Source: JAENVU01 sp038250905 (GTDB lineage Bacteria; Actinomycetota; Acidimicrobiia; IMCC26256; JAENVU01). From it: a stretch of DNA of 64,000 bases. Each line of letters begins with the position of its first letter. Position 1 is the first letter of the stretch. The notes below the pieces were generated by a model, which was given only the letters and a program-made list of their open reading frames with translations, did no database searches and was not told the origin of the DNA. The translations under genes were made by a program, and so were the position numbers. Shown piece by piece: positions 51,250 through 59,402 of the stretch. The stretch lies in NCBI GenBank assembly GCA_038250905.1, contig JBBSBV010000008.1, positions 56,740 to 120,739 of the forward strand, written 5' to 3'.

Positions 51250-51305
51250 CCCGGTCCCCCAGACCGGGGCAGGTGGTGAGGGGCGCCGTCGGAAGGCGGC
51301 GCCCC
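51250..51305 (+). other. Two tandem GC hairpins in the leader of a membrane-protein gene
   Basis: Hairpin 1: CCCGGTC (51250-51256) and GACCGGG (51262-51268), perfect 7-base stem with a 5-base loop. Hairpin 2: GGGGCGCCG (51280-51288) and CGGCGCCCC (51297-51305), perfect 9-base stem with an 8-base loop. They lie in the 234-base gap between the BTAD regulator and the membrane protein. They could be a terminator of the regulator gene or a structured 5' leader. No T-run follows. Confidence 0.55.
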
Positions 51306-51378
51306 GCCGCGTGCAGCCTCGGACCGGTGCCGGCGAGGGTGGCGGTAACCTGCCCCCGGGACGGGCGGAAGGGCAGCC

Positions 51379-52125
51379 GTGAACCAACTCGTCCAGCGGT
51401 GCATCACACCAGTGCGCACGACCGGACAACGACCGAGTGGGTCGGACCCGGAGTCGCTGTACATCCGGTCCTTCCTCACTTTGCGGATCATGGTCGGCGG
51501 GATCGGGATCGCGCTTCCGTTCCTGCTCGTGTTGGTCGACCGACTCGTCCTGTCCGAGCATCCGTTCTTCCGCGACTCGCTCAGCGCGTACTACTACTCG
51601 GGCATGCGCGACGTGTTCGTCGGCGCGCTCTGCGCGGTCGGCATGTTCCTGATCGCCTACAAGATCGTCGAGCTGACTCTCGACAACACGCTCAGCACCG
51701 TCGCCGGCTTCGCCGCAGTCACGATCGCATTGTTCCCGACCAACCGCGGTGGACGGAACGTGCCCCTGACCCCGCTGCAGGACTTGCTCGGGGAGAACGT
51801 CGTGAAGTACGTGCACTACACGAGCGCGTTCCTGTTCATCGGTCTGCTCGGCGCGCTCTGCGTGTGCTTCGGGCTGCGCGAAGGGCGGCGCGGAGCCAAA
51901 CCAGGCGGGCACACGCCGCAGTTCTGGCGGGCGTTCCACCTCACTTGCGCCGGCGTCATCGGTCTGGCGGTCGGCTTCGTCGCGGTCGCGACCGTGATCG
52001 GCGGACTGTCGCAGGCGCTGCTCATCGGCGAAGCGGTCTCGATCTGGGCGTTCGGTGTGTCGTGGCTGATGAAGGGACTGGAACTCGACACGCTCAAAGG
52101 CAAGCCGGCGGCCCGACCGACCTGA
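51379..52125 (+). CDS. Multi-spanning membrane protein of unknown function
   Basis: A 248-residue protein with about six membrane helices (VGGIGIALPFLLVLVDRLVL, DVFVGALCAVGMFLIAYKIV, TLSTVAGFAAVTIALFP, YTSAFLFIGLLGALCVCFG, CAGVIGLAVGFVAVATVIGG, and AVSIWAFGVSWLMKG). The loop FRDSLSAYYYSGMRD is striking and probably conserved. It resembles DUF998/Frag1-like integral membrane proteins in layout only; I do not assign a family. GGAAGGG precedes the GTG start. The leader contains two strong hairpins. Confidence 0.75.
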   Translation: MNQLVQRCITPVRTTGQRPSGSDPESLYIRSFLTLRIMVGGIGIALPFLLVLVDRLVLSEHPFFRDSLSAYYYSGMRDVFVGALCAVGMFLIAYKIVELTLDNTLSTVAGFAAVTIALFPTNRGGRNVPLTPLQDLLGENVVKYVHYTSAFLFIGLLGALCVCFGLREGRRGAKPGGHTPQFWRAFHLTCAGVIGLAVGFVAVATVIGGLSQALLIGEAVSIWAFGVSWLMKGLELDTLKGKPAARPT

Positions 52126-52138
52126 GCCGACCGCGCGG

Positions 52139-53653
52139 CTACCCCGCGACGGTGACCTGGATCGGGTTGCGGACCTGGCTGTCGAGCGATGCGGCGTCGG
52201 TGGTCGACAGATTCGCCCCACGGAAAAACCGGGTTCGCTGCGTCACGAGCTTGGCGGGGGTGGCCGACAACGTCGGGTCGGTGATGGGAACGTTGTTCAC
52301 CGGCGATGTGAGGTCCATGCCGTTCTGACCCCACGCGGCCGCGTCGCCGGTGCACTGCGCCGGTGACGCCGGGTTCGCGTCCTGGTACACGGTCCCGACG
52401 TTCAGCCCCGTGATGTCGGTGTCGAGGCTCCGCACCGTCACGACGCTGCCCTGCGCGCCCGAGACCATCTGCCAGATCGGCGGGGGCGTCGAACCGGTCG
52501 TGTAGCTGATCGGCGTGACCGCGTCGGGCGTGCCGTCGATCGTCACCCCGGAATTCGACGGGTCGGAGTACTTCAGGCCGGTGGTGTTGGTGAGGTAGTC
52601 GTCACCACTGCCGTACCCGGGCAGGCCCGCGTGCCCGCGGATGTCGGTGGTGAGGTCCTCGCGGTCGGGATAGAAGAAGTGGGTGTTGACGGTGTAGAGG
52701 TAGCTGTTCGCGCCGAGGTACGAGCGGATCGCCCGCACCGGCCCGGAGATGTTCACGATGAACGCGCCTTCTCCGGGGTTGTTCGCGCCGCCGTCGAACG
52801 TGTCCTCCGAACGGCCGCAACCGACCGTCACGTAGAAGTGGGTCCGGTCGAGGAACGCTGCGCCCGACGCGTTGACCGCGGTGACTGCGAGGCCGTTGTT
52901 GAGCCACCGGTCACCGAACGCCTCGCGGTACGCGCGGGTGACGACGGTCGAGTGCTCGGGATTGAAGCCCCACGTGTTGTTCGGGGCCAGCGACGACGCG
53001 CCCATCTTGTAGGTGGAGAGGTACGCGCCGGAGTCGAGGCTGAACGTGTAGTTGACGCCGGTCGTGCCGGCGCTGCCACCGGTGAGGGTGGCACTGCGGA
53101 ACAGATACGCGTACCCCACGCCGTTCGCGGCGAGTGGGTCGTTCGCCTTGACCTCTTCACGCGTGGCTGCGTCGACGCCCGCGGGCGCGGCAACCGAGCC
53201 GTCGGCCTGCTTGCCGGTGTCGTTGGCGAGCAGGGACAGCTGGTCGTTCGCGTCGAACGTGGGGTCGGAGTCGCTCGGCGTGTACGTGGGAATCGACGTG
53301 TACCCCGCGGTGAGGGTCGGGGGCGGCGTGTACACCAGCGCCTTGTATGGAGTGGTCGTGCCCGAGAGTACGGGCCAGATGTTGGTGGGTCGGTGGTAGA
53401 TCTGGCCCGGGTTCACCAGGTCCCGCTCGTCGACCTGCACCGGGATCTGATGCCAGACCACTCCGTTCCACGCGAAGCCGACCACGTGCATCGGGTCGCC
53501 GCCGGTGAGCTTGGGCAGCGCGCTGCCGTCGAGGACGACCGGATCGGACGGGCGGCTGATCGTCGCACCGAAGCGCGTGCACGCGGTGAGCGCGAGGAGC
53601 GCCGGAACCAGTACGGCGATGGCGATGACGTTCCGACGTCGTCGGTGCAGCAT
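52139..53653 (-). CDS. Large secreted lipoprotein of unknown function
   Basis: A 504-residue lipoprotein: Arg-rich start, membrane stretch and lipobox LTAC (Cys25). The mature part is rich in Asn, Thr, Tyr and Gly and contains WNGVVWHQIPVQVDERDLVN, DANDQLSLLANDTGK, TFDGGANNPGEGAFI and RAIRSYLGANSYLYT. It has few charged helices and looks mainly beta-structured. I do not recognise a family. The ATG has GGACAGGA upstream. Convergent with the membrane-protein gene 13 bases away. Confidence 0.78.
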   Translation of the reverse strand: MLHRRRRNVIAIAVLVPALLALTACTRFGATISRPSDPVVLDGSALPKLTGGDPMHVVGFAWNGVVWHQIPVQVDERDLVNPGQIYHRPTNIWPVLSGTTTPYKALVYTPPPTLTAGYTSIPTYTPSDSDPTFDANDQLSLLANDTGKQADGSVAAPAGVDAATREEVKANDPLAANGVGYAYLFRSATLTGGSAGTTGVNYTFSLDSGAYLSTYKMGASSLAPNNTWGFNPEHSTVVTRAYREAFGDRWLNNGLAVTAVNASGAAFLDRTHFYVTVGCGRSEDTFDGGANNPGEGAFIVNISGPVRAIRSYLGANSYLYTVNTHFFYPDREDLTTDIRGHAGLPGYGSGDDYLTNTTGLKYSDPSNSGVTIDGTPDAVTPISYTTGSTPPPIWQMVSGAQGSVVTVRSLDTDITGLNVGTVYQDANPASPAQCTGDAAAWGQNGMDLTSPVNNVPITDPTLSATPAKLVTQRTRFFRGANLSTTDAASLDSQVRNPIQVTVAG

Positions 53654-53700
53654 TCCTGTCCCCCAGATTCGCGACCAGCGGGGGCAAAGGGTACTCGTCG

Positions 53701-54450
53701 CTACTGCGTACTGGTCGCGGCGCGGTCACCGAGCGCGACGGTCACGGTCTTGCTCTGGCCCCCGCGGGAGTACGTGATCTCGACCTTGTCGCCGGGCGAG
53801 TGGGCCCGGATCCGCGTGGTCATCACCGCGGCGCCGCGTACGGGTTGGCCGTCGACGGCGGTGACCACGTCACCGGTGCTGAGTCCGGCCGTCGCGGCCG
53901 GGCTGCCCGCGACGACCCGCATCAGTTCCGCGCCGACCGGGTTTGTCGAGTTCCGCACCGCGACCCCGAGGAATGCCCCGTTGTCGCTCGGCGTCGACGG
54001 CACCCCATTGCTGTTCCCGTTCCCGCTTCCGTTCCCGTTGTTGTTCCCGTTTCCGTTTCCGTTCCCGTTTCCGTTCCCGTTCCGACCGTTTCCGTTGCCG
54101 AACGGACCGAAGTTGCCCGGCGCCGGAGTCGCACCACCGGGACGGACGAAGCCGACCCGCTCGCGGTCGCCGTGGCCCCGATCGCCGCCGACGGCGTATC
54201 CGAGGAGGCCACCGAGGAGGAACAGCACCAGACCGCCGACGACGATCAGCGCCCACGTCGGGACCAACACGCCGCGCCGGCGCGGCGGCTCGGTCGGGGG
54301 TGGAGCGGTCGCGACCGGCGTGGTCGCGGTCGGCTCCTCCACCGGGATGCTCTCGACCGGGACGCTCGCCGCCGGGACCGTCGGCTCATCGCTTCCCGGC
54401 CGGGGGAGCGGGGCGTCGCCAGCTGATTCGTCGTGCGGTTGGTCGTTCAT
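53701..54450 (-). CDS. Single-pass membrane protein with Gly-Asn repeat linker and PDZ domain
   Basis: A 249-residue protein. Residues 1-57 are acidic and Pro-rich (cytosolic), a membrane helix spans about 63-87, a low-complexity Gly-Asn linker covers about 113-149, and a PDZ domain fills about 159-245 (FLGVAVRNSTNPVGAELMRV, GSPAATAGLSTGDVVTAVDG). The PDZ resembles those of HtrA-type proteases, but the protease domain is absent; the protein may be an adaptor or a degenerate relative. It lies 47 bases upstream of the lipoprotein gene on the same strand. ATG at 54450 is preferred to an ATG twelve codons upstream because the longer lead is basic and non-homologous. Confidence 0.83.
   Translation of the reverse strand: MNDQPHDESAGDAPLPRPGSDEPTVPAASVPVESIPVEEPTATTPVATAPPPTEPPRRRGVLVPTWALIVVGGLVLFLLGGLLGYAVGGDRGHGDRERVGFVRPGGATPAPGNFGPFGNGNGRNGNGNGNGNGNGNNNGNGSGNGNSNGVPSTPSDNGAFLGVAVRNSTNPVGAELMRVVAGSPAATAGLSTGDVVTAVDGQPVRGAAVMTTRIRAHSPGDKVEITYSRGGQSKTVTVALGDRAATSTQ
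54008..54103. repeat. Imperfect hexanucleotide tandem repeat encoding Gly-Asn
   Basis: Copies of TTCCCG and TTTCCG run almost without break inside the PDZ-protein gene. On the coding strand they encode alternating Gly and Asn. Such in-frame repeats can change length by slippage without breaking the reading frame. Confidence 0.8.
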
Positions 54451-54655
54451 CCACCTGCTCCTGTGAGGGCCACGTTGGGCCGTCAAGTCTCGCGGAGAAT
54501 GGCGGGTTCGGGGACGCGGCCGGCCCCGAGGTTCAGTCCGTGCTCAGTCCGGTCTCTCCGGGCTGAGCCGAATGACCCCCCGAGCGCGGTCGAGATCGGC
54601 TCGGGGCTGTGCCATCCTCATGGGGTCACACAAGGGGCCATGTGGGAGGCCGGAC

Positions 54656-56077
54656 GTGTCAGCGGAGACTCCGAACAGCAGCGCGGACCGATTCGACCGC
54701 AACTTCGACCGCCGCACGCTGCTCAAGGGCATGGCCGCCCTCGGCGCCGGCGTGGCGCTCGGCGCGTGTAAGCCCCACTTCGGCGGCGGCCCCCCGTGGG
54801 GCCGCGCCCTGCCGCCGGGCACACGGCCCTTCCCGCGCATCGCCGAGGGCACCGACATGCTCCCCGAGATCGAGCACGTCGTCGTCCTGATGATGGAGAA
54901 CCACTCCTACGACTCCTACTTCGGTGCCCTGAAGCGATGCGACGGCTTCCAGTTCGCGCCCGACGGCAAGCCGCGCAACGCCAACCCCGATGGCAACGGC
55001 AACCTCGTGCGCGCGTTCCACATGCCGTCGTCGTGTCAGCTCCACGCGTTGCCCGGCCAGGACTGGAACCGCAGTCACCGTTCGTGGGACAACGGCCGCA
55101 ACGACGGGTTCGTGCAGGCATCGACCGCGGTCTCCATGGGCTACTGGGACGAGACCGACCTCCCCTTCTATTACGGACTCGCCAGTACGTTCCCGCTCGC
55201 CGACCGCTGGTTCGGTTCGGTGCTCGCGCAGACTTATCCCAACCGGCGGTTCCTCATGGCCGGCACCGCGGCGGGGATCGTGAGCACCACTACCGAGGCG
55301 CTGCTCGCGCCGGCGCCGCCGAACGGCACGATCTTCGACCGGTTCCAGTCGCACGGGATCTCGTGGCGGAACTACTACACCGATCTGCCGTCGGTCGGCA
55401 TCATCATCAAGACGCTCCAGGACTACCCCGACAAGATCTCGAAGATCGACCAGTTCTACGCCGACGCGGCCGCGGGCACCCTGCCGTTCTTCAGCCTCGT
55501 CGACCCGAACTTCGACACCGAGTCGGAGGAGAACCCCCAAGACATCCACCGGGGCGAGCAGATGGCCGCGAAGGTGATCAACGCGGTGATGCAGTCGCCG
55601 AACTGGGCGAAGACGATGCTGATCTGGACCTACGACGAGCACGGTGGTTACTACGACCATGTCCCGCCGCCGGCTGCAGTGCGTCCCGATGACATCCCGC
55701 CGAACATCGACGTGCCGCCCGACCTGCCCGGCATGTACGACCGGCTGTCCTTCCGGGTACCCGCGGTGATCGTGTCGCCCTACGCCAAGCGCAACTACAC
55801 CTCGCACGTGACCCACGACCACACGTCGGTGCTGAAGTTCCTCGAGACGAAGTGGAACCTCGGCGCGCTCACCTACCGCGATGCCAACGCCGACAACCTG
55901 CTCGATTCGCTGGACCTCCACGCCCGGCCGGCGTTCCTCGAACCACCCGTGTTGCCCAAGGCTGCCCTCGACACGAACCCCGCCACCTGCACGCCCGGGG
56001 ATCCCGGGGGACCGATTCCGCCGCCCGACGCGGTGGAGCCGATCGGTCACAACCCCTGGCTGATCACCCACTCGTAG
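54656..56077 (+). CDS. Tat-exported phospholipase-C-like phosphoesterase (second copy)
   Basis: A 473-residue paralogue of the protein at 23948-25324. Twin-arginine signal FDRRTLLKGMAALGAG with a lipobox-like LGAC (Cys38). Catalytic motifs: MMENHSYDSYFG, DEHGGYYDHVPP, and THDHTSVLKFLE; the closing LTYRDANADNLLDSLDL is shared almost exactly with the first copy. It is expected outside the membrane, acting on phospholipids or phosphate esters. GTG at 54656 has GGGAGG seven bases upstream; a longer ATG frame is non-homologous. Upstream, 205 bases (54451-54655) hold no strong signal. Confidence 0.9.
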   Translation: MSAETPNSSADRFDRNFDRRTLLKGMAALGAGVALGACKPHFGGGPPWGRALPPGTRPFPRIAEGTDMLPEIEHVVVLMMENHSYDSYFGALKRCDGFQFAPDGKPRNANPDGNGNLVRAFHMPSSCQLHALPGQDWNRSHRSWDNGRNDGFVQASTAVSMGYWDETDLPFYYGLASTFPLADRWFGSVLAQTYPNRRFLMAGTAAGIVSTTTEALLAPAPPNGTIFDRFQSHGISWRNYYTDLPSVGIIIKTLQDYPDKISKIDQFYADAAAGTLPFFSLVDPNFDTESEENPQDIHRGEQMAAKVINAVMQSPNWAKTMLIWTYDEHGGYYDHVPPPAAVRPDDIPPNIDVPPDLPGMYDRLSFRVPAVIVSPYAKRNYTSHVTHDHTSVLKFLETKWNLGALTYRDANADNLLDSLDLHARPAFLEPPVLPKAALDTNPATCTPGDPGGPIPPPDAVEPIGHNPWLITHS

Positions 56078-56317
56078 CAGTCGGTTTCGACGCCCTGTCG
56101 GTCACCGGACGGCAAAACTTCGCGGTCCCGAGGTCGGTTGGGACGGGCCCGGTCCCCGTTTCTGCTGCTCGGTGCGTCAGAATGGGAGCGAGATGTGTCA
56201 GCGGCCGCTCGCCGTGCGACGTGTCCTTCGGATGTTCTCGGATGTGGTCCGGGATCCCGCTGGCCCGCACGCAGCCCGTTGTCCTGCGACCCGAGATGAA
56301 TGTGAGGCGTGATCGAT

Positions 56318-56575
56318 ATGGCCCGAGGACGCGAGAGTTTCGAGAAGCGGGCGCGCGAGTTGAAGCGCCAGACCCGTGCTGCCAGCAAGCGTGACCGCCG
56401 TGAGGACCGTGAAGGCGGCGACGTCGAGACCGAGCCGGTCGACGAGGAAGCGCTGATGGCGCGCTACGGCGTGCTCAGCCAGCGCCGCGAAGACGGCGAG
56501 ATCGACGAAGCCTCGTTCGAGGCGGAACGCGTCGCCATCTTCATGGAACTCGGTCTCATCACCGCCGACGACTGA
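56318..56575 (+). CDS. Small charged protein, N-terminally basic
   Basis: An 85-residue protein. The first 35 residues are strongly basic and helical (ESFEKRARELKRQTRAASK), the rest acidic (DVETEPVDEEALMARYGVL) with a closing GEIDEASFEAERVAIFMEL that recalls short SHOCT-type C-terminal oligomerisation segments. ATG at 56318 is chosen over GTG at 56309 because GAGG lies at a workable distance only from the former. It heads a three-gene cluster ending in the Nfu_N-HEAT protein. The preceding 240 bases (56078-56317) show no clear signal. Confidence 0.72.
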   Translation: MARGRESFEKRARELKRQTRAASKRDRREDREGGDVETEPVDEEALMARYGVLSQRREDGEIDEASFEAERVAIFMELGLITADD

Positions 56576-56583
56576 CCCCTCCG

Positions 56584-56895
56584 GTGCCAACAGGCGCTCT
56601 GGGCCAAGAGTTGGACGCGCGGCGAGCGCGCGTGGCGGCCGACGGGTTGACCGGGGCGTGTATCGCCGAGTTGACGCCCGTTGTCCGCGCGTTGCCCCTC
56701 GACGCGCTCACACCGGTGAAGCAACTGCTCAAGCAGTTCTTCTCGGACCAGGCGTGGACGGCTGCCGACGACGACACCTTGGCTGAGGCGGTCGGGCCCG
56801 GCGCCGGCTCGGAACGCCGCGAGATCGCGCCCGATGTCGTGCTCGCCTGGTCGTGGGACGCGGACCGGTTCCGGCTCCGCCTGCTCGATGGATGA
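56584..56895 (+). CDS. Hypothetical protein in the Nfu_N-HEAT operon
   Basis: A 103-residue protein not recognised. It contains ELTPVVRALPLDALTPVKQL and FFSDQAWTAADDDTLAEAVG, mainly helical, followed by EIAPDVVLAWSWDADRFRLR. No signal or membrane segment. GTG start 8 bases after the previous stop. Its last 8 bases overlap the start of the Nfu_N-HEAT gene, so the two are translationally coupled. Confidence 0.68.
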   Translation: MPTGALGQELDARRARVAADGLTGACIAELTPVVRALPLDALTPVKQLLKQFFSDQAWTAADDDTLAEAVGPGAGSERREIAPDVVLAWSWDADRFRLRLLDG

Positions 56896-57688
56896 CGGCG
56901 CCGACCTCGGTGAGCTCTTCGGCGGCGTGGTGGTGCCCGAGGCAACGCCGAGCCCGCGCACGATCCGTTTCGCCACCCCGCCGCTGGGCGATGGCCCGAG
57001 CCGTTCGTTCGACCCGGCGACTGCCGACACCGACCCGCAGGTGGCCCCACTCTTCGCGGTCTCCGACGAGGTCACCAATGTGCTCGTCGGCCCGACGTTC
57101 GTGGCGGTGACCATCCTCCATGCCGATCACTGGGAGCAGCTGCTCGGGCCGCTGCTGGACGCGGTGACGGATGCATTCACCGGTTCGGAGCCGACGGTGG
57201 TGCGCGACTCCGATGCCCCCGCGGTCCTCACCCTCGACGTCGGTGGCACGCCCGGCGATGGCGCGGAACCGCGTCGCCTCGACCGGGCCTGGACCGAACT
57301 CGGTGCGCTGCGCAGCGACGACGGTGAAGGGCTCGATCGCATCGTCGCCGCATCTCGCGACGACGAACCGGCCCGCCGTCAGGTGGCCGCCGTGTTGCTG
57401 GCCGATGCTGCGCCCCAGGCCGCGGCCCGACACTGGGCGCGGCTGCTGGACGACCCGAGCCGGTCGGTGCGCCGCGCCGTGGTCGACACGATGGGTGACG
57501 CCGATCGCGCCGAGTTGCGGCCGCTCCTCGAACGGGCACTCACCGACACCGACGCATGGATCCGCTGGCGTGCGGTGCACGCCATCGCCGCGCTCGGCGT
57601 CGCACCGAGCCGGTCGGCAGTCGCAGCCCTCGCTCAGGACCCCGACTTCCGCGTGCGACTCGAGGCCGCTCGGGCGCTCGCGACCTGA
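56888..57688 (+). CDS. Nfu_N-like domain protein with HEAT-type repeats
   Basis: A 266-residue protein. Residues about 20-100 match the Nfu N-terminal domain (PRTIRFATPPLG, then DPQVAPLFAVSDEVTNVLVGPTF, VAVTILHADHWEQLLGPLL). The part after about 150 holds at least three HEAT-like helical pairs (RRQVAAVLLADAAPQAAARH, DPSRSVRRAVVDTMGDAD, DTDAWIRWRAVHAIAAL). The same pairing occurs in the staphylococcal CvfC-type proteins. No CxxC Nfu cluster-binding domain is present, so iron-sulfur transfer is not supported; a scaffolding role is inferred. Start ATG at 56888 overlaps the upstream gene. Convergent with the carotenoid oxygenase gene, seven bases apart. Confidence 0.78.
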   Translation: MDDGADLGELFGGVVVPEATPSPRTIRFATPPLGDGPSRSFDPATADTDPQVAPLFAVSDEVTNVLVGPTFVAVTILHADHWEQLLGPLLDAVTDAFTGSEPTVVRDSDAPAVLTLDVGGTPGDGAEPRRLDRAWTELGALRSDDGEGLDRIVAASRDDEPARRQVAAVLLADAAPQAAARHWARLLDDPSRSVRRAVVDTMGDADRAELRPLLERALTDTDAWIRWRAVHAIAALGVAPSRSAVAALAQDPDFRVRLEAARALAT

Positions 57689-57695
57689 GGCCGCG

Positions 57696-59180
57696 TCAGC
57701 TCACCCAGGTGGCGTGGAAGCCGTAGGGCACGCGCTGGGGGAGGGGGACGCGGGCGATGGGGCCCCGCTTCACGTCGGTCGCGTCGATGACGACGAACTC
57801 CGACTTCTGGGTGCGGTCGTCGTAGAGGTAGGTGAGCAGGTAGCCCGCGTCCTCGTCCTTGCCGACGGGAACGAAGAGCCACTCGCCCGAGTGCACTGCC
57901 GGGCCTGGATCCCAGACCTCGCGGGTGCCACGCACGTCGTCGCGTTTGATGACGCCACCGAAGTCGACGGTCTGGCCCGGGTTGCGGACCTGCACGAAGT
58001 AGCCGTAGCGCTGCTTGCGCCCGACGAGGCGCGGGTCTCGGCTGGGCAGATCACCCGGATGGTCGGCCTCCACCACGTGCTCGTCGACCTTGCCGGTGGT
58101 GGTGTCGATGGTCCAGCGCCGCTCCGAGAGCGAGCCGCCGAACACCTCGCCCGGCACGAACATCGAGGAGAGCCGGCCGACGTCGAGCACCACCTTGTCG
58201 CCGTCGCGGTGCGCGTTGAGCCCGTGGAAGACGTAACAGGGATCGACGTCGTACCACGTGATCGCCGTCGCCGGGCCGCCGAGTGGCATCACGCCGAGGC
58301 GTGCGCCGGCCTCCGGCTTCCACTGGTAGGGGAACTTGCCCGACTTCGGATCCTTGATCCACTCGCTCGCGGCGGCGAGGTCGAAGATCACGGGCAGGTC
58401 CCAGAACACGACGTCGCGGTCGGTGATCGCGAAGTCGTGGATCATCGTCGAGCGGGGAATGTCGACCACCTCGGAGTGCACGAGCTGCCCCGTCGCGTCG
58501 GCCACGTGGTACGTGAGGAACGGTGCGGTGAACCCGTAGCCGAAGAAGTGGAGCATGCCGGTGGCCGGGTCGATCTTCGGGTGCGCGGTGAATGCGGTGG
58601 TGAGCTTGCCGTCGAAGTCGTAGAGGCCCATCGGGCCGAGGTCGGTGGGGGAGAGTTGGTGCGGGAAGCCGACCTCGCCGCTCGTGAGGAGTTTGCCCGC
58701 GTGCCAGATGGCCGAGACGTTGCTCTGCGTGGCCGCACCGCCGGGGACCGACGCGCCGAAGCCCTGGCCCGATTCGTAGAGCGCGGTGTGTACGTACCGG
58801 TTGCGGTACCAACTGGCCTTGCCGCCGTCGAGGCGGAGGCCGTGGACCATGCCGTCGCCGAAGAACCAGTGACTCGAATCCGCGTGTTGCGGGTTGGAGC
58901 CGTTGCGCACGTAGAGGCCGGTGAGTTCCTTGGGGAGCGCGCCCTTGACCTCGAGGTCGAATGCTTCGACCTCCTTCGTCACCGGCCCGAAGTTGCCGGC
59001 GAGCCACCACGGTGTGGTGGCTGCCGCCGGGGTCGTTCCGGTGGGGCGGGGCTTGGCGGTGCCGCTGCGGCTGGGGCTGTCGCTCCCACACGCGGCGAGG
59101 AGTGCGCCCAGGGGCAGCGTGCCGGCGGCCAGGGCCGACCAGCGCAGGACGTCTCGGCGCGACGGTTCCGGAGGGGTCAT
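57696..59180 (-). CDS. Exported carotenoid-cleavage-oxygenase-family protein
   Basis: A 494-residue member of the RPE65/carotenoid oxygenase family. Twin-arginine-like signal SRRDVLRWSALAAG and lipobox LAAC (Cys31) place it outside the membrane, which is unusual for the family. Iron-binding histidines are in TAHPKID, MIHDFAIT, YVFHGLNAH and YGFHATWV. Other family marks: YVRNGSNPQ and WFFGDGMVHGLRL. It should cleave a C=C bond of a carotenoid, apocarotenoid or stilbene; no carotenoid biosynthesis genes are nearby. Confidence 0.9.
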   Translation of the reverse strand: MTPPEPSRRDVLRWSALAAGTLPLGALLAACGSDSPSRSGTAKPRPTGTTPAAATTPWWLAGNFGPVTKEVEAFDLEVKGALPKELTGLYVRNGSNPQHADSSHWFFGDGMVHGLRLDGGKASWYRNRYVHTALYESGQGFGASVPGGAATQSNVSAIWHAGKLLTSGEVGFPHQLSPTDLGPMGLYDFDGKLTTAFTAHPKIDPATGMLHFFGYGFTAPFLTYHVADATGQLVHSEVVDIPRSTMIHDFAITDRDVVFWDLPVIFDLAAASEWIKDPKSGKFPYQWKPEAGARLGVMPLGGPATAITWYDVDPCYVFHGLNAHRDGDKVVLDVGRLSSMFVPGEVFGGSLSERRWTIDTTTGKVDEHVVEADHPGDLPSRDPRLVGRKQRYGYFVQVRNPGQTVDFGGVIKRDDVRGTREVWDPGPAVHSGEWLFVPVGKDEDAGYLLTYLYDDRTQKSEFVVIDATDVKRGPIARVPLPQRVPYGFHATWVS

Positions 59181-59220
59181 GGCCGGGAAGCGTGGCCGGT
59201 GCCGGGGTCCGATGGCAAGG

Positions 59221-59256
59221 CGCTCGCTCCGGCAGGCCGTCGGCCCGAAGCGAGCG
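59221..59256. repeat. Nested hairpin upstream of the carotenoid oxygenase gene
   Basis: CGCTCGCT (59221-59228) and AGCGAGCG (59249-59256) pair exactly; inside the loop GGCC and GGCC add a 4-base stem. It sits 40 bases before the oxygenase start, in the 222-base divergent gap 59181-59402. Confidence 0.5.
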
Positions 59257-59369
59257 GCACCGATACGCCGCGTGAATCCAACAAAACGGACGAATCACGT
59301 ATTCAGTCCACTTGGGTCCGGATCGCTTGCCTTCCTCGCCGAGAGCGAAGACACTGCTCGCCGGGAGGG

Positions 59370-59383
59370 GTCCACCAGTGGAC
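59370..59383. promoter_or_regulatory. Palindrome in the leader of a beta-helix protein gene
   Basis: GTCCAC and GTGGAC flank two bases, 19 bases before the ATG at 59403 and next to its ribosome site. A regulator site is possible; chance is not excluded. Confidence 0.3.
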
Positions 59384-59402
59384 GGACAACGGAGGTTCTG
59401 AC

